Below are positions 1 to 8,161 of a stretch of DNA of 33,449 nt, one piece after another. The stretch spans positions 1 through 33,449 of the forward strand of contig JAPLMU010000015.1 in assembly GCA_026386795.1 (NCBI GenBank). Reading direction: 5' to 3'. Position 1 is the first letter of the stretch, and each line of letters opens with the position of its first letter. The notes under the pieces are model-generated. The model ran no database searches. It was not told the DNA's origin and worked only from the letters and a program-made list of their open reading frames with translations. This DNA comes from Planctomycetota bacterium (lineage in GTDB: Bacteria > Planctomycetota > Phycisphaerae > Phycisphaerales > SM1A02). Position numbers and translations under genes: made by a program.

Positions 1-425
1 ACTCCAACGGCGACCCGAACTTCACTGGCACCAGCTGGAACGCAACCCCAGCTTCACCGGCCGCCACCACTGTTCCTGTCAACGCTGGCTGGTACACCGG
101 CGACCCAACGTCCGTCGACAACCGCGCTGAAAGTCTCGCTGGCATGATTGGTCGCATCAACACGGGTGCAACCGCTGCCGTGGGCAACACTGCCGGCAGC
201 TTGGGAACCGCTAATGCCGCCTACGGCATCTGGTGCGGTCACTTGGTGGTTGTTGGAACGGGCTCCATGGGAACCAGCGTCCTCTGGTCTGCTTCCGTGT
301 CCATCAAGGACGGTGCGACTGGCGCCACCGACCAGCGCATCAGCACCTTCACTCCTGTCCCAGCCCCGGGCGCACTTGCCCTCTTGGGAATCGCCGGCTT
401 CGCTTCGCGTCGTCGTCGCGCCTGA
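1..425 (+). CDS. PEP-CTERM-like exported protein, 3' end only
   Basis: The frame that starts at base 3 is open from the left edge to a TGA at 423-425, giving about 140 residues of a protein whose N-terminus lies outside the window. The visible part is rich in Gly, Ala, Thr and Ser, as in many secreted planctomycete proteins. It ends in a short proline stretch (VPAPGALALLG), a hydrophobic segment and a terminal Arg cluster (RRRR then Ala). That is the three-part layout of PEP-CTERM sorting signals, with Pro-Ala-Pro in place of Pro-Glu-Pro. Proteins with such tails are normally exported, then cleaved and anchored or released by an exosortase-type enzyme; that role is inferred here. The body was not recognised. 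A strong terminator follows 46 bases downstream, so this is the last gene of its transcript. Confidence 0.8.
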   Translation, partial: SNGDPNFTGTSWNATPASPAATTVPVNAGWYTGDPTSVDNRAESLAGMIGRINTGATAAVGNTAGSLGTANAAYGIWCGHLVVVGTGSMGTSVLWSASVSIKDGATGATDQRISTFTPVPAPGALALLGIAGFASRRRRA

Positions 426-470
426 GGCACTCAGCTGACGGAGGGCATGGGCTCCGTGAATATGCAACCA

Positions 471-512
471 AGTCCCCGACCCCGCATCCCGTGGGGTCGG
501 GGACTTTCTTTG
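471..512 (+). terminator. Rho-independent terminator
   Basis: A perfect 13-bp stem (471-483 pairing with 493-505) with a 9-base loop is followed by a T-rich run. It ends the transcript of the PEP-CTERM-like gene. Confidence 0.9.
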
Positions 513-800
513 CCGGGCACTGCAAGGCACCAGAGGCCAGAAACACTCCCCAGAATCGGGCCAACGGAGCATTGTTATAGGACTTCATTTAATCGGCGAA
601 AACCTTCTCTCTAAGTCACAACCTGCGCAAACCTTTAGAACTCGCACTTTCGCGGTCAGTATTCCGGGCTACTCTTGAACCGGACCAACGCGCCGAGCGT
701 TGTCTGTCCAACGGATCCTGTCACACGCGGGCACTCGCCCCACCGTTGTTGTTGCCGACGCCCCCACCTTACGAACACAAAGATCAAGGAACTTTCACAC
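513..800 (+). promoter_or_regulatory. Promoter and leader region of the first dockerin-repeat protein
   Basis: No gene is visible between the terminator and the ATG at 801. A likely promoter has TACTCT at 670-675 as the -10 element and CTTTCG at 647-652 exactly 17 bases upstream. The 11-base string GGGCTACTCTT (666-676) recurs at 9971-9981 before the secreted GH13 gene. The transcript would carry a leader of roughly 120 bases. The part from 560 to 645 is more AT-rich than its surroundings and holds nothing else recognised. Confidence 0.5.
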
Positions 801-2222
801 ATGAAGTCACGCATACTCATCGGAACATTCGCAGCGGCGGGCTTAGCCCTTGGTGTTGGACAGATGACGGCGACGGCAGTGCCGGGCGATGGTGGAACAA
901 GTGACACACAAGTTGGCACGGACGTGATCGTCGGCGCCATCAACGGGGTGAGTAACTACGGAACCAACACGGTCAACGGCGTGGCGCTCTACGGATATGC
1001 ATTCGGCACCACCAGTTGCAACATCGGCACCGCCGTGCTGCGTTGGTCGCAGGCCTCATCGTTCCACCCGGTCATTCCACAGAATGCGTACCGCATTAAG
1101 AACGGTCGCATTGAGCAAATCGGTATGAGCTGGATGAAGTACGGATTCTGCGCGCTGCAAGAGAGCTTGTGCGCCACGTGCCAGTCGGGCGGCGTTGGTT
1201 GCGGCTCGAGTCAATCGACGCTGGGCATCGGTTGCAGCGATCCGTACGGCTCGAGCCTCAACGGCTCGCAAAGCGGTCTCGGGCCACGCTCGCATGTCAA
1301 TGCATCCTCTGGGTACTTCCCAGGCGACACCTCCGCCGAAATCGGTACTTGGCCCGCGATGCCGAGTGGACAAAGCCTCATCGCTCGACGTATCCAAATC
1401 AAGGCCGACGACCTGAATCCAACCCTGAATGTTGGAGCCGTGTACTTGGCGGAAGCCCAGTATGTGCACCCAGACGACGCCGCTGCAAACAACGACAACA
1501 ACAACGCCAGTTACATCAAGGTGACGGTGGCGGCTTCAGGCTACGCAATGGCGCTGTCTGGATCCACTTTCCAGCAGAAGCCCGCCATCTATCACTGGGC
1601 GCAAGTGGTTCCCACCGTTGCTTATTCAGTGGTTGACATGGCCGACGGTCGCTTCATCGTGGGCTACAACGTCAGCCTGAACTCCAACGGTACGTATCAC
1701 TACGAGTACGCCATCTACAACATGAACTCGGATTCTTCCGGAAGCAGTTTCTCTGTTCCGATTCCAGCCGGAGTGACGGTGACCAACGCCACGTTTAAGG
1801 ACATTGCATATCACTCCAACGAGGTGTACGACGGAACGGATTGGACCATTTTGAATAGCGGTGGCCAGTTGGTCTGGCAGTGCACGCAGACCTTTGCGCA
1901 GAATGCCAATGCCAACGCATTGCGATTCGGCACCCTCTACAACTTTGCGTTTGACGCAAACAGCGCGGGAGTCACTGGCAACACTGCACTGGGCGTGTTC
2001 AAGACCGGCGCGAGCATTGCTGTTCGCGGATTGGTTCCAGCCACTCCGTGCCGCGTTGGAGATCTTGACTGCAACGGGATCATCGATGGTGCTGATCTGG
2101 GATCGCTGCTTGCCAACTGGGGACCATGCCCCGGTGGCACCCCCGGATGCCCCGGCGACCTCAACAACAACGGTATTGTCGACGGTGCCGATCTGGGAAC
2201 GATGCTTGCGAACTGGGGTTAA
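801..2222 (+). CDS. Secreted protein with C-terminal dockerin-like repeats, first tandem copy
   Basis: This 473-residue protein starts at ATG 801, ten bases after AAGGA at 786-790. The frame is open further upstream, but only this start gives a signal peptide (MKSRILIGTFAAAGLALG...). The body has no family I can name. It has conserved blocks (VIPQNAYRIKNGRIEQIG, a Cys-rich stretch near residues 110-140, LGIGCSDPY, NNDNNNASY) suggesting a disulphide-stabilised extracellular domain. Two dockerin-type-I-like calcium-binding repeats close the protein, each of the form D-x-[ND]-x-[ND]-G-[IV]-[IV]-D-G-A-D-L-G and ending in ANWG. The next gene is a close paralog, about two thirds identical by eye. 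No cohesin or scaffoldin is visible in the window, so the partner of the dockerin-like tail is unknown. It probably acts outside the cell or on its surface. Confidence 0.85.
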   Translation: MKSRILIGTFAAAGLALGVGQMTATAVPGDGGTSDTQVGTDVIVGAINGVSNYGTNTVNGVALYGYAFGTTSCNIGTAVLRWSQASSFHPVIPQNAYRIKNGRIEQIGMSWMKYGFCALQESLCATCQSGGVGCGSSQSTLGIGCSDPYGSSLNGSQSGLGPRSHVNASSGYFPGDTSAEIGTWPAMPSGQSLIARRIQIKADDLNPTLNVGAVYLAEAQYVHPDDAAANNDNNNASYIKVTVAASGYAMALSGSTFQQKPAIYHWAQVVPTVAYSVVDMADGRFIVGYNVSLNSNGTYHYEYAIYNMNSDSSGSSFSVPIPAGVTVTNATFKDIAYHSNEVYDGTDWTILNSGGQLVWQCTQTFAQNANANALRFGTLYNFAFDANSAGVTGNTALGVFKTGASIAVRGLVPATPCRVGDLDCNGIIDGADLGSLLANWGPCPGGTPGCPGDLNNNGIVDGADLGTMLANWG

Positions 2223-2245
2223 TGCCCGCGAGTGATTGCGATCTT

Positions 2246-2280
2246 CCGCCGCCCGGCCACGTGCCGGGCGGCGGCTTTCA
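2246..2280 (+). terminator. GC-rich terminator hairpin after the first paralog
   Basis: A perfect 12-bp stem (2246-2257 with 2263-2274) with loop CACGT is followed by CTTTC. The T-run is weak, so termination may be partial. The hairpin is nearly identical to the one at 3758-3786. Confidence 0.65.
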
Positions 2281-2296
2281 AAGGTAAGGAACAAAG

Positions 2297-3709
2297 ATGA
2301 AGATTCAGTTACTCCTCGGGACCCTCGCGTCGGCCGGACTCGCACTCGGAATCGGACAGGTCACCGCCACCGCAGTTCCTGGCGATGGCGGAACAAGTGA
2401 AACCCAAGCTGGCCCCGATGTCATCGTTGGCGCGATTCCAGGTGTCACGAAGTACGGCGCAGCGATCGTCAACGGCGCCAACATCATGGCGTATGCCTTC
2501 GGTTCAACCAGTTGCAACATCGGCACGCAGCAACTCGATTGGTACAGCGGAACCAGCAATCATCCTGTCATTCCGCAGAACGCGTATCGCATCAAGAATG
2601 GACGCATTGAACAGATCGGACTCAGTTGGATGAAGCACGGATTCTGCGCATTGCAGCAGACCCTGTGCGGAACCTGTGTTCCCGCTGGCAGCGGATGCCC
2701 GAGCCTCTTAGGGATTGGCTGCAGCGATCCGTACGACTCAAACCTGAACGGTTCGCAAACTGATCTGGGACCACGCTATGAGGCGAATGCTACCACTGGC
2801 TACTTCCCCCCAACTGGCTCAACAAGTTGGCCGAGCATTCCGAGCGGCCAGGGCACGATCGCCCGACGCGTGCAAATCAACGCCAATGACCTTGATCCGG
2901 CGCAGAATGCCGGAGCCGTGTACTTGGCAGAGTGCCAATATGTGCACCCGCAGGATGCCGCGAACAACAACGACAACAACAACGCGAGTTACCGCGTGTT
3001 TACGGTGGGAGCGCTCGCAAGCGGCGCTTACACGCTGAGTCTCTCGGGCTCCACCTTCCAACAGAAGGCTGCGATCTACCACTGGTCCGTGGTTTCACCC
3101 ACCGTGAACTACGCCGTCGCTGATGCCCCTGATGGTCGCTACATCGTTGGAAGCAACGTCACCCTGAACAGTGATGGCTCTTACCACTACGAGTATGCCA
3201 TCTTCAATTACAACTCAGATAGTTCCGGACGCAGTTTCTCGATGCCGATCCCGGCTGGCGTGACGATCAGCAACATGTCGTTCAAGGATATTGCCTATCA
3301 CTCAGGCGAGCCGTACAACAGCACCGATTGGACGATGACCATTGCTGGCGGACTGCTGAAGTGGGAATGCACCGAAACCTACGCGCAGAATGCCAACGCC
3401 AACGCGCTCCGTTGGAGCACGCTCTACAACTTTGCGTTTGACTCAAACGGGGTGCCTGGAAACGGCAACGCCGCCATTGGGCTCTTCAAGACGAGCGGCA
3501 GCGTGGGCGTTGCCACACAAGTGCCTGTGAATCCATGCAAATACGGCGATCTTGACTGCAACGGGATTGTGGACGGCGCTGATCTGGGGCTCCTCCTTTC
3601 GCATTGGGGCCTGTGCCCGGGTGGCACCGCTGGGTGCTTTGCGGACTTGGATAACAACGGGGTTGTCAACGGCGCAGACCTCGGCTTTCTGATGGGTAAC
3701 TGGGGCTGA
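2297..3709 (+). CDS. Secreted protein with C-terminal dockerin-like repeats, second tandem copy
   Basis: This 470-residue protein starts at ATG 2297, six bases after AAGGA at 2286-2290. It is a tandem duplicate of the preceding gene. The signal peptide, the AVPGDGGTS segment, the NAYRIKNGRIEQIG block, LGIGCSDPY, NNDNNNASY and FKDIAYHS all recur in the same order. Differences are spread evenly, with small indels around residues 125-175. It also ends in two dockerin-like repeats and a terminal NWG. The function is unknown; it is predicted to be extracellular. It may be transcribed by read-through from the first copy, since the 74-base gap holds a hairpin and an SD but no clear promoter. Confidence 0.85.
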   Translation: MKIQLLLGTLASAGLALGIGQVTATAVPGDGGTSETQAGPDVIVGAIPGVTKYGAAIVNGANIMAYAFGSTSCNIGTQQLDWYSGTSNHPVIPQNAYRIKNGRIEQIGLSWMKHGFCALQQTLCGTCVPAGSGCPSLLGIGCSDPYDSNLNGSQTDLGPRYEANATTGYFPPTGSTSWPSIPSGQGTIARRVQINANDLDPAQNAGAVYLAECQYVHPQDAANNNDNNNASYRVFTVGALASGAYTLSLSGSTFQQKAAIYHWSVVSPTVNYAVADAPDGRYIVGSNVTLNSDGSYHYEYAIFNYNSDSSGRSFSMPIPAGVTISNMSFKDIAYHSGEPYNSTDWTMTIAGGLLKWECTETYAQNANANALRWSTLYNFAFDSNGVPGNGNAAIGLFKTSGSVGVATQVPVNPCKYGDLDCNGIVDGADLGLLLSHWGLCPGGTAGCFADLDNNGVVNGADLGFLMGNWG

Positions 3710-3757
3710 TCAACGTCATTGCGGGGCGCGGCCTCTTTGGTGATTCAATAAACCTTC

Positions 3758-3786
3758 CCGCCGCCCGGTCATGTGCCGGGCGGCGG
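3758..3786 (+). terminator. GC-rich terminator hairpin after the second paralog
   Basis: A perfect 11-bp stem (3758-3768 with 3776-3786) with a 7-base loop. It matches 27 of 29 bases of 2246-2274, the two changes lying at the loop. There is no proper T-run after it (TGTTCATTT). Confidence 0.6.
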
Positions 3787-3800
3787 TGTTCATTTCGGCT

Positions 3801-3806
3801 TACAGT
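3801..3806 (+). promoter_or_regulatory. TACAGT, putative -10 element
   Basis: TACAGT ends 10 bases before the ATG at 3817. It is one of eleven TANNNT hexamers placed 6 to 11 bases before start codons in this window, and implies a leader of only a few bases. Confidence 0.5.
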
Positions 3807-3816
3807 TGGCACCCCG

Positions 3817-4539
3817 ATGGCAGATCCCGCAACGAACACGCCTGATCGCCCGCGCTTGGAACCGATGGCACTTGCCGCGTTCTTAGTCGCACTGGTGCTC
3901 GGTTGGTGCCCATTCACCGCACTGGCCGCGATCGTGCTCGCTGCGATTGCCTTGCGGCGCATTCGACGACCCGGCGTGGTCCGCACTGGAAACAGGCTCG
4001 CAATTGCTGCCATGGTGATTGCCACCGGAATACTTGTTACCGAAGGTTGGCTGCTCGGCGAGTTACAAACTGAAGTTCAGGAATCGATGGAAGCGCAAGC
4101 GGTGGTTTCTATTGAGGGGAGCATGACGGTGCTTCCCGCTGTCGCTCCCGAATGGGACGATCGTGGCACCCCGCCCTCGGAGAGTGAACGCGCTGCGTTT
4201 GCACGGGGAATTGCCGCTCAGGCAGGGGCGGTGCGACAAGTGACCGTAACCCGCCGCAGCGTGGAAGGACTGACGGATCCAACAGTTTCCACTGCATTCA
4301 ATGCCAGTTGTGAGCGCGGCACAGTGTTTGGAAACGCCACATTTGCAACACTGCCAGCGACACTGCCACCGAAATTGGTACTCCGTTCGATCGAAGTGGA
4401 ATTTGCAGGCGCGCGCGTGCGGCTCCCTGCATTGAGCGCAGCTTCACCTGCGACACCTGCGCCGCTCGATCCGGCCGCGCCGCCAACGGCACCCTCGCTT
4501 CCGCCTACTCCACCGCTGCAAGCTCCAAGCACACCATGA
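3817..4539 (+). CDS. DUF4190-like membrane protein
   Basis: This 240-residue protein has a short polar N-terminus and two membrane segments at about residues 15-50 and 63-85 joined by a basic loop (ALRRIRRPG). That pattern is typical of the DUF4190 family, whose role is unknown. The region from about residue 90 to 210 is soluble and probably outside the membrane. The C-terminus is a Pro/Ala-rich linker of about 40 residues. The ATG at 3817 follows the -10-like TACAGT by ten bases and has no Shine-Dalgarno. Its stop overlaps the next start (ATGA at 4536-4539), so the two genes are probably translationally coupled. The next protein has the same layout, which suggests an old duplication or a heteromeric pair. 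Confidence 0.75.
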   Translation: MADPATNTPDRPRLEPMALAAFLVALVLGWCPFTALAAIVLAAIALRRIRRPGVVRTGNRLAIAAMVIATGILVTEGWLLGELQTEVQESMEAQAVVSIEGSMTVLPAVAPEWDDRGTPPSESERAAFARGIAAQAGAVRQVTVTRRSVEGLTDPTVSTAFNASCERGTVFGNATFATLPATLPPKLVLRSIEVEFAGARVRLPALSAASPATPAPLDPAAPPTAPSLPPTPPLQAPSTP

Positions 4540-5264
4540 ACACTGAAGCAATTCCTGACTCTGCCGTGTACCCGCCACCGGAACTGACCGCGGCCACCGG
4601 TCCAGTGCGCTGGAGTCGCTTGGCAATGGCATCGATCGTGCTTTCGGTGCTTCCGATTGGCAGCATCCTGGCGCCGATTCTGGGGATCATTGCGCTGTTT
4701 CGATTCCGTGGTCGTCCTGACCTTCTTGGACGCGGGCTTGCGTGGGGGGGCATCGTCCTTGGCTTGGTTGCGAGCGCGCTGATGGTTGCGTCTGCGTACG
4801 GGATTTACCTCTCATTCATGAACCTGGCCGCTCGCCCGAGCACCGCGCTGCAGGCGGCATGGGCGGGTGATCCAGAACAGTTCCGGCTGCAGATGGTGGG
4901 TCCTGGTAAAGACGCCACCGCAGCCACTATCGCCGAGTGGATCGCGCCGCTTCGGGAGCGCTTTGGCACCCTTGAGCGTGTGGAAATTGCCGCGAATGGT
5001 CCCCCAACTGAAGCCACGGCCACGCCCGCCGTAGCGCGTACGGAACGGGAAATGCGCGCCCGGTATGTGGCTGTATTCCGCAACGATTCAGGTGAAACAC
5101 GGCTCCCGCTTGATGTGACCTTTGAGCGCCCCGTGGGAGTGGACGCGGTCACCGCCATCTTGGTGCGCCGGTTCCGCTTCGATCTCCCCGGCGGAGCGCG
5201 TATCGTGTTCCCTGACGATGAACGCACCGACCCCGAGCAGCCCGCCCAAGACCCCCGCCCCTGA
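4536..5264 (+). CDS. DUF4190-like membrane protein, second of the pair
   Basis: This 242-residue protein has two membrane segments at about residues 30-50 and 63-90 with a charged loop (FRFRGRPDLLGRG), resembling DUF4190. A soluble domain follows (about residues 115-225) whose sequence I do not recognise. It overlaps the upstream gene by 4 bases and the downstream ABC ATPase by 47 bases, so the three are very likely one transcription unit. The close coupling to an ATPase with no permease in the window raises the possibility of a functional link, but nothing in the sequence shows it. The acidic, Pro-rich C-terminus (ERTDPEQPAQDPRP) is coded by DNA that also carries the start of the next gene. 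Confidence 0.75.
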   Translation: MNTEAIPDSAVYPPPELTAATGPVRWSRLAMASIVLSVLPIGSILAPILGIIALFRFRGRPDLLGRGLAWGGIVLGLVASALMVASAYGIYLSFMNLAARPSTALQAAWAGDPEQFRLQMVGPGKDATAATIAEWIAPLRERFGTLERVEIAANGPPTEATATPAVARTEREMRARYVAVFRNDSGETRLPLDVTFERPVGVDAVTAILVRRFRFDLPGGARIVFPDDERTDPEQPAQDPRP

Positions 5265-6141
5265 CCAAGAGGTGGTGATTGAAGTTGACGACCTGCTCAT
5301 GCAGTTCGGCAGCCAAACCGTTCTCTCGGGGCTTGACCTCAAGGTCCGCCGTGGCGAGACGCTTGTCATCATGGGTGGTTCCGGATGCGGCAAGAGCACC
5401 CTGCTGCGCCTGATGATTGGCGCCATCACGCCGACGCGTGGCAAGATCCGCCTGTTCGGCGAAGACATTGCTGTTGCAAGCGAATCAAATCTTGATGCAC
5501 TGCGCAAGCGCTTCGGCATTCTGTTCCAAAGCGCGGCGCTCTATCAGTCCATGTCGATTGCTGAGAACGTGGCGCTACCGATGCGCGAGCTGACTGACCT
5601 TCCGGGCGATCTCATTGATCTGCAAGTGAAGATGAAACTGGAAGCCGTTGGTCTGCGCGAGCACGCTGACAAATTCCCAGCGCAGATTTCCGGCGGCATG
5701 AAGAAGCGCGCTGGCTTGGCACGCGCGCTGGCACTGGATCCGGAAATCATTTTCTATGACGAACCAAGTGCTGGTCTCGATCCGGTGACCAGCGCGGAAA
5801 TTGATCAATTGATTCTGACGCTTACCAAGAAACTTGGCGTGACCAGCGTGGTAGTGACGCATGAAATGGATAGTGCCTTCACCATTGCTGACCGCATGGT
5901 GATGCTTGATAAGGGGCGCTGCCTGAAGATTGCGCCGCGCGCTGATTACGAGCGCATTCGCAGCGCTAGCAAGGATGAAGCCGCGGTCATGCCTGAGGAT
6001 GACCGTATCGTTCGGCAATTCGTTCGCGGTGACGCGTTCGGACCGATCACCGATCGGCGCACACTGACTAGCTATTCCGATGATTTGATGGGATTGCTTG
6101 GGCACATGCCCGCGTCGCCGTCAATCACGCCTTCGCGTTGA
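5218..6141 (+). CDS. mlaF: MlaF-type ABC transporter ATP-binding protein
   Basis: This 307-residue cytoplasmic ATPase has Walker A GGSGCGKST, a Q-loop in ILFQSAALY, signature SGGMKKR, Walker B IIFYDEPSAGLD and switch His in VTHEM. The SGGMKKRAGLARAL signature and the FQSAALYQSMSIAENVALP segment are characteristic of the Mla/Ttg2 phospholipid-transport ATPases (MlaF). A C-terminal tail of about 60 residues follows the usual nucleotide-binding domain. I chose ATG 5218 over the longer frame from 5122 because the 32 extra residues are a shadow of the upstream gene. Known MlaF works with MlaE permease and MlaD substrate-binding subunits; neither is adjacent, so the partner must be elsewhere. The symbol is by family resemblance. 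Confidence 0.88.
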   Translation: MNAPTPSSPPKTPAPDQEVVIEVDDLLMQFGSQTVLSGLDLKVRRGETLVIMGGSGCGKSTLLRLMIGAITPTRGKIRLFGEDIAVASESNLDALRKRFGILFQSAALYQSMSIAENVALPMRELTDLPGDLIDLQVKMKLEAVGLREHADKFPAQISGGMKKRAGLARALALDPEIIFYDEPSAGLDPVTSAEIDQLILTLTKKLGVTSVVVTHEMDSAFTIADRMVMLDKGRCLKIAPRADYERIRSASKDEAAVMPEDDRIVRQFVRGDAFGPITDRRTLTSYSDDLMGLLGHMPASPSITPSR

Positions 6142-6169
6142 CGTCGACGGATACTCGCTCACTGACGCG

Positions 6170-6191
6170 GCGCGCCACGGAACTGGCGCGC
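6170..6191 (+). other. Hairpin between the ABC ATPase and murD
   Basis: An 8-bp perfect stem (GCGCGCCA at 6170-6177 with its complement at 6184-6191) and a 6-base loop lie 14 bases before the murD start. There is no T-run, so it is not a classical terminator. It could slow read-through or stabilise mRNA ends. Confidence 0.4.
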
Positions 6192-6204
6192 GACTGATGT
6201 ACGG

Positions 6205-7596
6205 ATGCTGACCATGAAGCCCTTTCCGAAATCACTCAGCGGCAGCCGCGTCACCGTCATGGGACTGGGGCAATTTGGCGGCGGACTGGGAGTCACGCGC
6301 TGGCTGGTGGAGCGCGGCGCGCGCGTGTTGCTGACTGACCGTGATCCCGCCGAGAAGTTAGCGCGGCCATTGGCAGCATTGGAGTCAGCACTTGCCGATG
6401 GGTCCGTGACGCTGCGGCTTGGTGGTCATGACGAGGCGGACTTTATGAACACAGACCTCGTCATTGCAAACCCCGCGGTGCCGACGCCGTGGAACAACAT
6501 CTATCTGAACACGGCGCGCGCGGCGGGCACGCCCGTGACCACGGAAATCAGGTTTGCTGTTGAGACACTCAACCAAGATCGCACCGTTGCCGTTACTGGG
6601 AGTGCTGGCAAGAGCAGCACCGCAAGCATGCTTGCGCTCATCATGAATGACGGCGCGCGCGCGGCGCAGCTTGCCGGAAACATTGGTGGTTCCATCTTGA
6701 GTTCACCACGCGTTGCGGGCGAGTGGACGGTGCTTGAGCTCTCCAGCGCCATGTTGTGGTGGCTCACCGATGGCGCGGCGTGGGCGGGGCTTGAGCCATG
6801 GTCCGCGCGCGTTGCGGTTCTCACAAACTTGGCGCAGAATCATGTGGACTGGCACGGATCGTTCGAACACTATGTGAAGAGCAAGTCCGGCATTCGGCAT
6901 GCGCAGCGCGCGGGGGATGCGTTCGTCTCACTATTTACTGAAGAGCAGCCCGACGCGGCCGCGGATGTGGCGCGCGCTACGGGCGGCACGTGGTGGGAAG
7001 GTGCGGCAGTGCCCGACGCGGCCGAATGCAAGGCGCTTCTTGAGTCGATTGATCTGCCGTACGTGCCGGGAGAACACCAACGCCGAAATGCCAGGCTTGC
7101 GGTGCTCGCGGCGGAGGCTGCGATCCGCTCTGAAGGTCAAACGCCCAACCGAGCGCGATTGGTGGCGAAACTTGCGGAGTTCCGCCCCCTGCCACATCGC
7201 CTTGAACTGGTTGGAACGCACGGCGGAATGCGATGCTTCAATGACTCCAAGAGCACCACCCCGGATGCCACGCTCTTGGCGATTACTTCGTTTCCTGATC
7301 CGCGGCGCATTCACTTGATTGCGGGCGGCTACGACAAGAAGGTGGATCTATCCGCGATCCGGGACCTCGCTCCACGACTTGCTGGTCTGTACGCGATTGG
7401 GGCAACTGCCCCGCAACTCGCGCCTGCTCCGCCGGCGGTCGATTGCGGAACACTCGAAGTGGCCGTGCGCGCAGCGGCCGCACGGGCGCAACCGGGCGAT
7501 GTGTTGCTCCTTTCGCCCGCCTGCGCGAGTTGGGGTCAATTCACCAACTATGAGCACCGGGGCGATTCCTTCGCGGCATTGGTGAAGTCTCTGTAG
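6205..7596 (+). CDS. murD: UDP-N-acetylmuramoyl-L-alanine--D-glutamate ligase (MurD)
   Basis: This 463-residue cytoplasmic ligase would add D-glutamate to UDP-MurNAc-L-Ala in peptidoglycan synthesis. An N-terminal Rossmann-like domain (VMGLGQFGGG, residues 17-26) is followed by the ATP-binding P-loop VTGSAGKSS near residue 130, GNIGGS, NHVDWHGS, a carbamylated-lysine region (YVKSKSGI), NDSKSTTPDA near 348, and a C-terminal SPACASWGQFTNYEHRGDSF. The last two match the D-Glu-binding motifs of E. coli MurD, which argues for MurD over other Mur ligases. The P-loop departs from the usual GTNGKST and the usual ELSSFQL is ELSSAMLWWL, so this is a divergent member. It is not in a division/cell-wall cluster here. 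ATG 6214 is an alternative start. Confidence 0.88.
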   Translation: MLTMKPFPKSLSGSRVTVMGLGQFGGGLGVTRWLVERGARVLLTDRDPAEKLARPLAALESALADGSVTLRLGGHDEADFMNTDLVIANPAVPTPWNNIYLNTARAAGTPVTTEIRFAVETLNQDRTVAVTGSAGKSSTASMLALIMNDGARAAQLAGNIGGSILSSPRVAGEWTVLELSSAMLWWLTDGAAWAGLEPWSARVAVLTNLAQNHVDWHGSFEHYVKSKSGIRHAQRAGDAFVSLFTEEQPDAAADVARATGGTWWEGAAVPDAAECKALLESIDLPYVPGEHQRRNARLAVLAAEAAIRSEGQTPNRARLVAKLAEFRPLPHRLELVGTHGGMRCFNDSKSTTPDATLLAITSFPDPRRIHLIAGGYDKKVDLSAIRDLAPRLAGLYAIGATAPQLAPAPPAVDCGTLEVAVRAAAARAQPGDVLLLSPACASWGQFTNYEHRGDSFAALVKSL

Positions 7597-7599
7597 GAT
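7594..7599 (+). promoter_or_regulatory. TAGGAT, putative -10 element overlapping the murD stop
   Basis: TAGGAT ends 10 bases before ATG 7610. Its first three bases are the murD stop codon. Confidence 0.4.
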
Positions 7600-7609
7600 T
7601 GCCGACAAA

Positions 7610-8158
7610 ATGCCCATGAACGCCGCTACCGATCGACCCTTCCCGCGCCGCATTGCGGCTGCCACCCTCTTGGTCTCTTCAGCCATCTTTGCAGGCGCAG
7701 TCGTGACAGGCTGCTACAGCACGTCTGGCGGCTTCATGCCCCACACCGATGGCGGCTTCACCTATGAGTCGACGCAGTTGCTGCCGACCACGGTGATGGT
7801 TCTGAACTCCTGCGACCGCTCGCCGAGCCACCCCGATGGCACGCCGTTCTTCATCATGGAGATCCCGCCGGGCAAGCAGTTGACCTTCAACTTTGAAGCC
7901 GATGGTGGCGACGATCCAGTCAATCGCCCCGCGCGCATGATGTATTCGCTTTGGAAGAAGGGGACGCAGACTGGCACCCTTGAGAACATCCTCAGTTGCC
8001 CAAGCGCCGCATGCCGCAAGATTGTCGTCAGCTACCGCCCTGCTCCTGAGCAGGCACGACCGGACGAGTCCTACCGCCTGCAGGCTGGCAGTGATGCACC
8101 AGGGGCAGTGGCACAGCCGCGCGCGCCTCGTACTGAGCGTCAGTCGCCGGATACCTGA
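7610..8158 (+). CDS. Small putative lipoprotein of unknown function
   Basis: This 182-residue protein has a basic N-terminus (RPFPRRIAA), a hydrophobic stretch and a lipobox-like AGAVVTGC at about residues 28-35, so it is probably a lipid-anchored envelope protein. The mature part has a pair-like set of Cys residues (SCDRS near residue 66; LSCPSAACRK near 127-136) and a motif FIMEIPPGKQLTFNF that could belong to a beta-rich domain. I do not recognise the family. The C-terminal 35 residues are Pro/Arg/Ala rich and look unstructured. ATG 7616 is a possible alternative start. The gene lies 13 bases after murD and 3 bases before ispF, so it is probably co-transcribed with both, although a -10-like hexamer also precedes it. 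Confidence 0.7.
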   Translation: MPMNAATDRPFPRRIAAATLLVSSAIFAGAVVTGCYSTSGGFMPHTDGGFTYESTQLLPTTVMVLNSCDRSPSHPDGTPFFIMEIPPGKQLTFNFEADGGDDPVNRPARMMYSLWKKGTQTGTLENILSCPSAACRKIVVSYRPAPEQARPDESYRLQAGSDAPGAVAQPRAPRTERQSPDT

Positions 8159-8161
8159 TCG

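Noticed and set aside
1480-1512. Asn/Asp-coding AAC/GAC run as a short tandem repeat or CRISPR-like unit
   Set aside because: It codes NNDNNNASY, which is conserved in the paralog at 2968-2990, so it is protein-level constraint.
1626-2345. Reverse open frame of about 239 codons opposite the first dockerin-repeat gene
   Set aside because: It is the complement of a conserved protein with a paralog next door, and its sequence is not kept in the paralog's complement.
6170-6191. Hairpin before murD as a terminator
   Set aside because: It lacks a T-run and lies in a run of closely spaced same-strand genes, so it is listed only as a hairpin.
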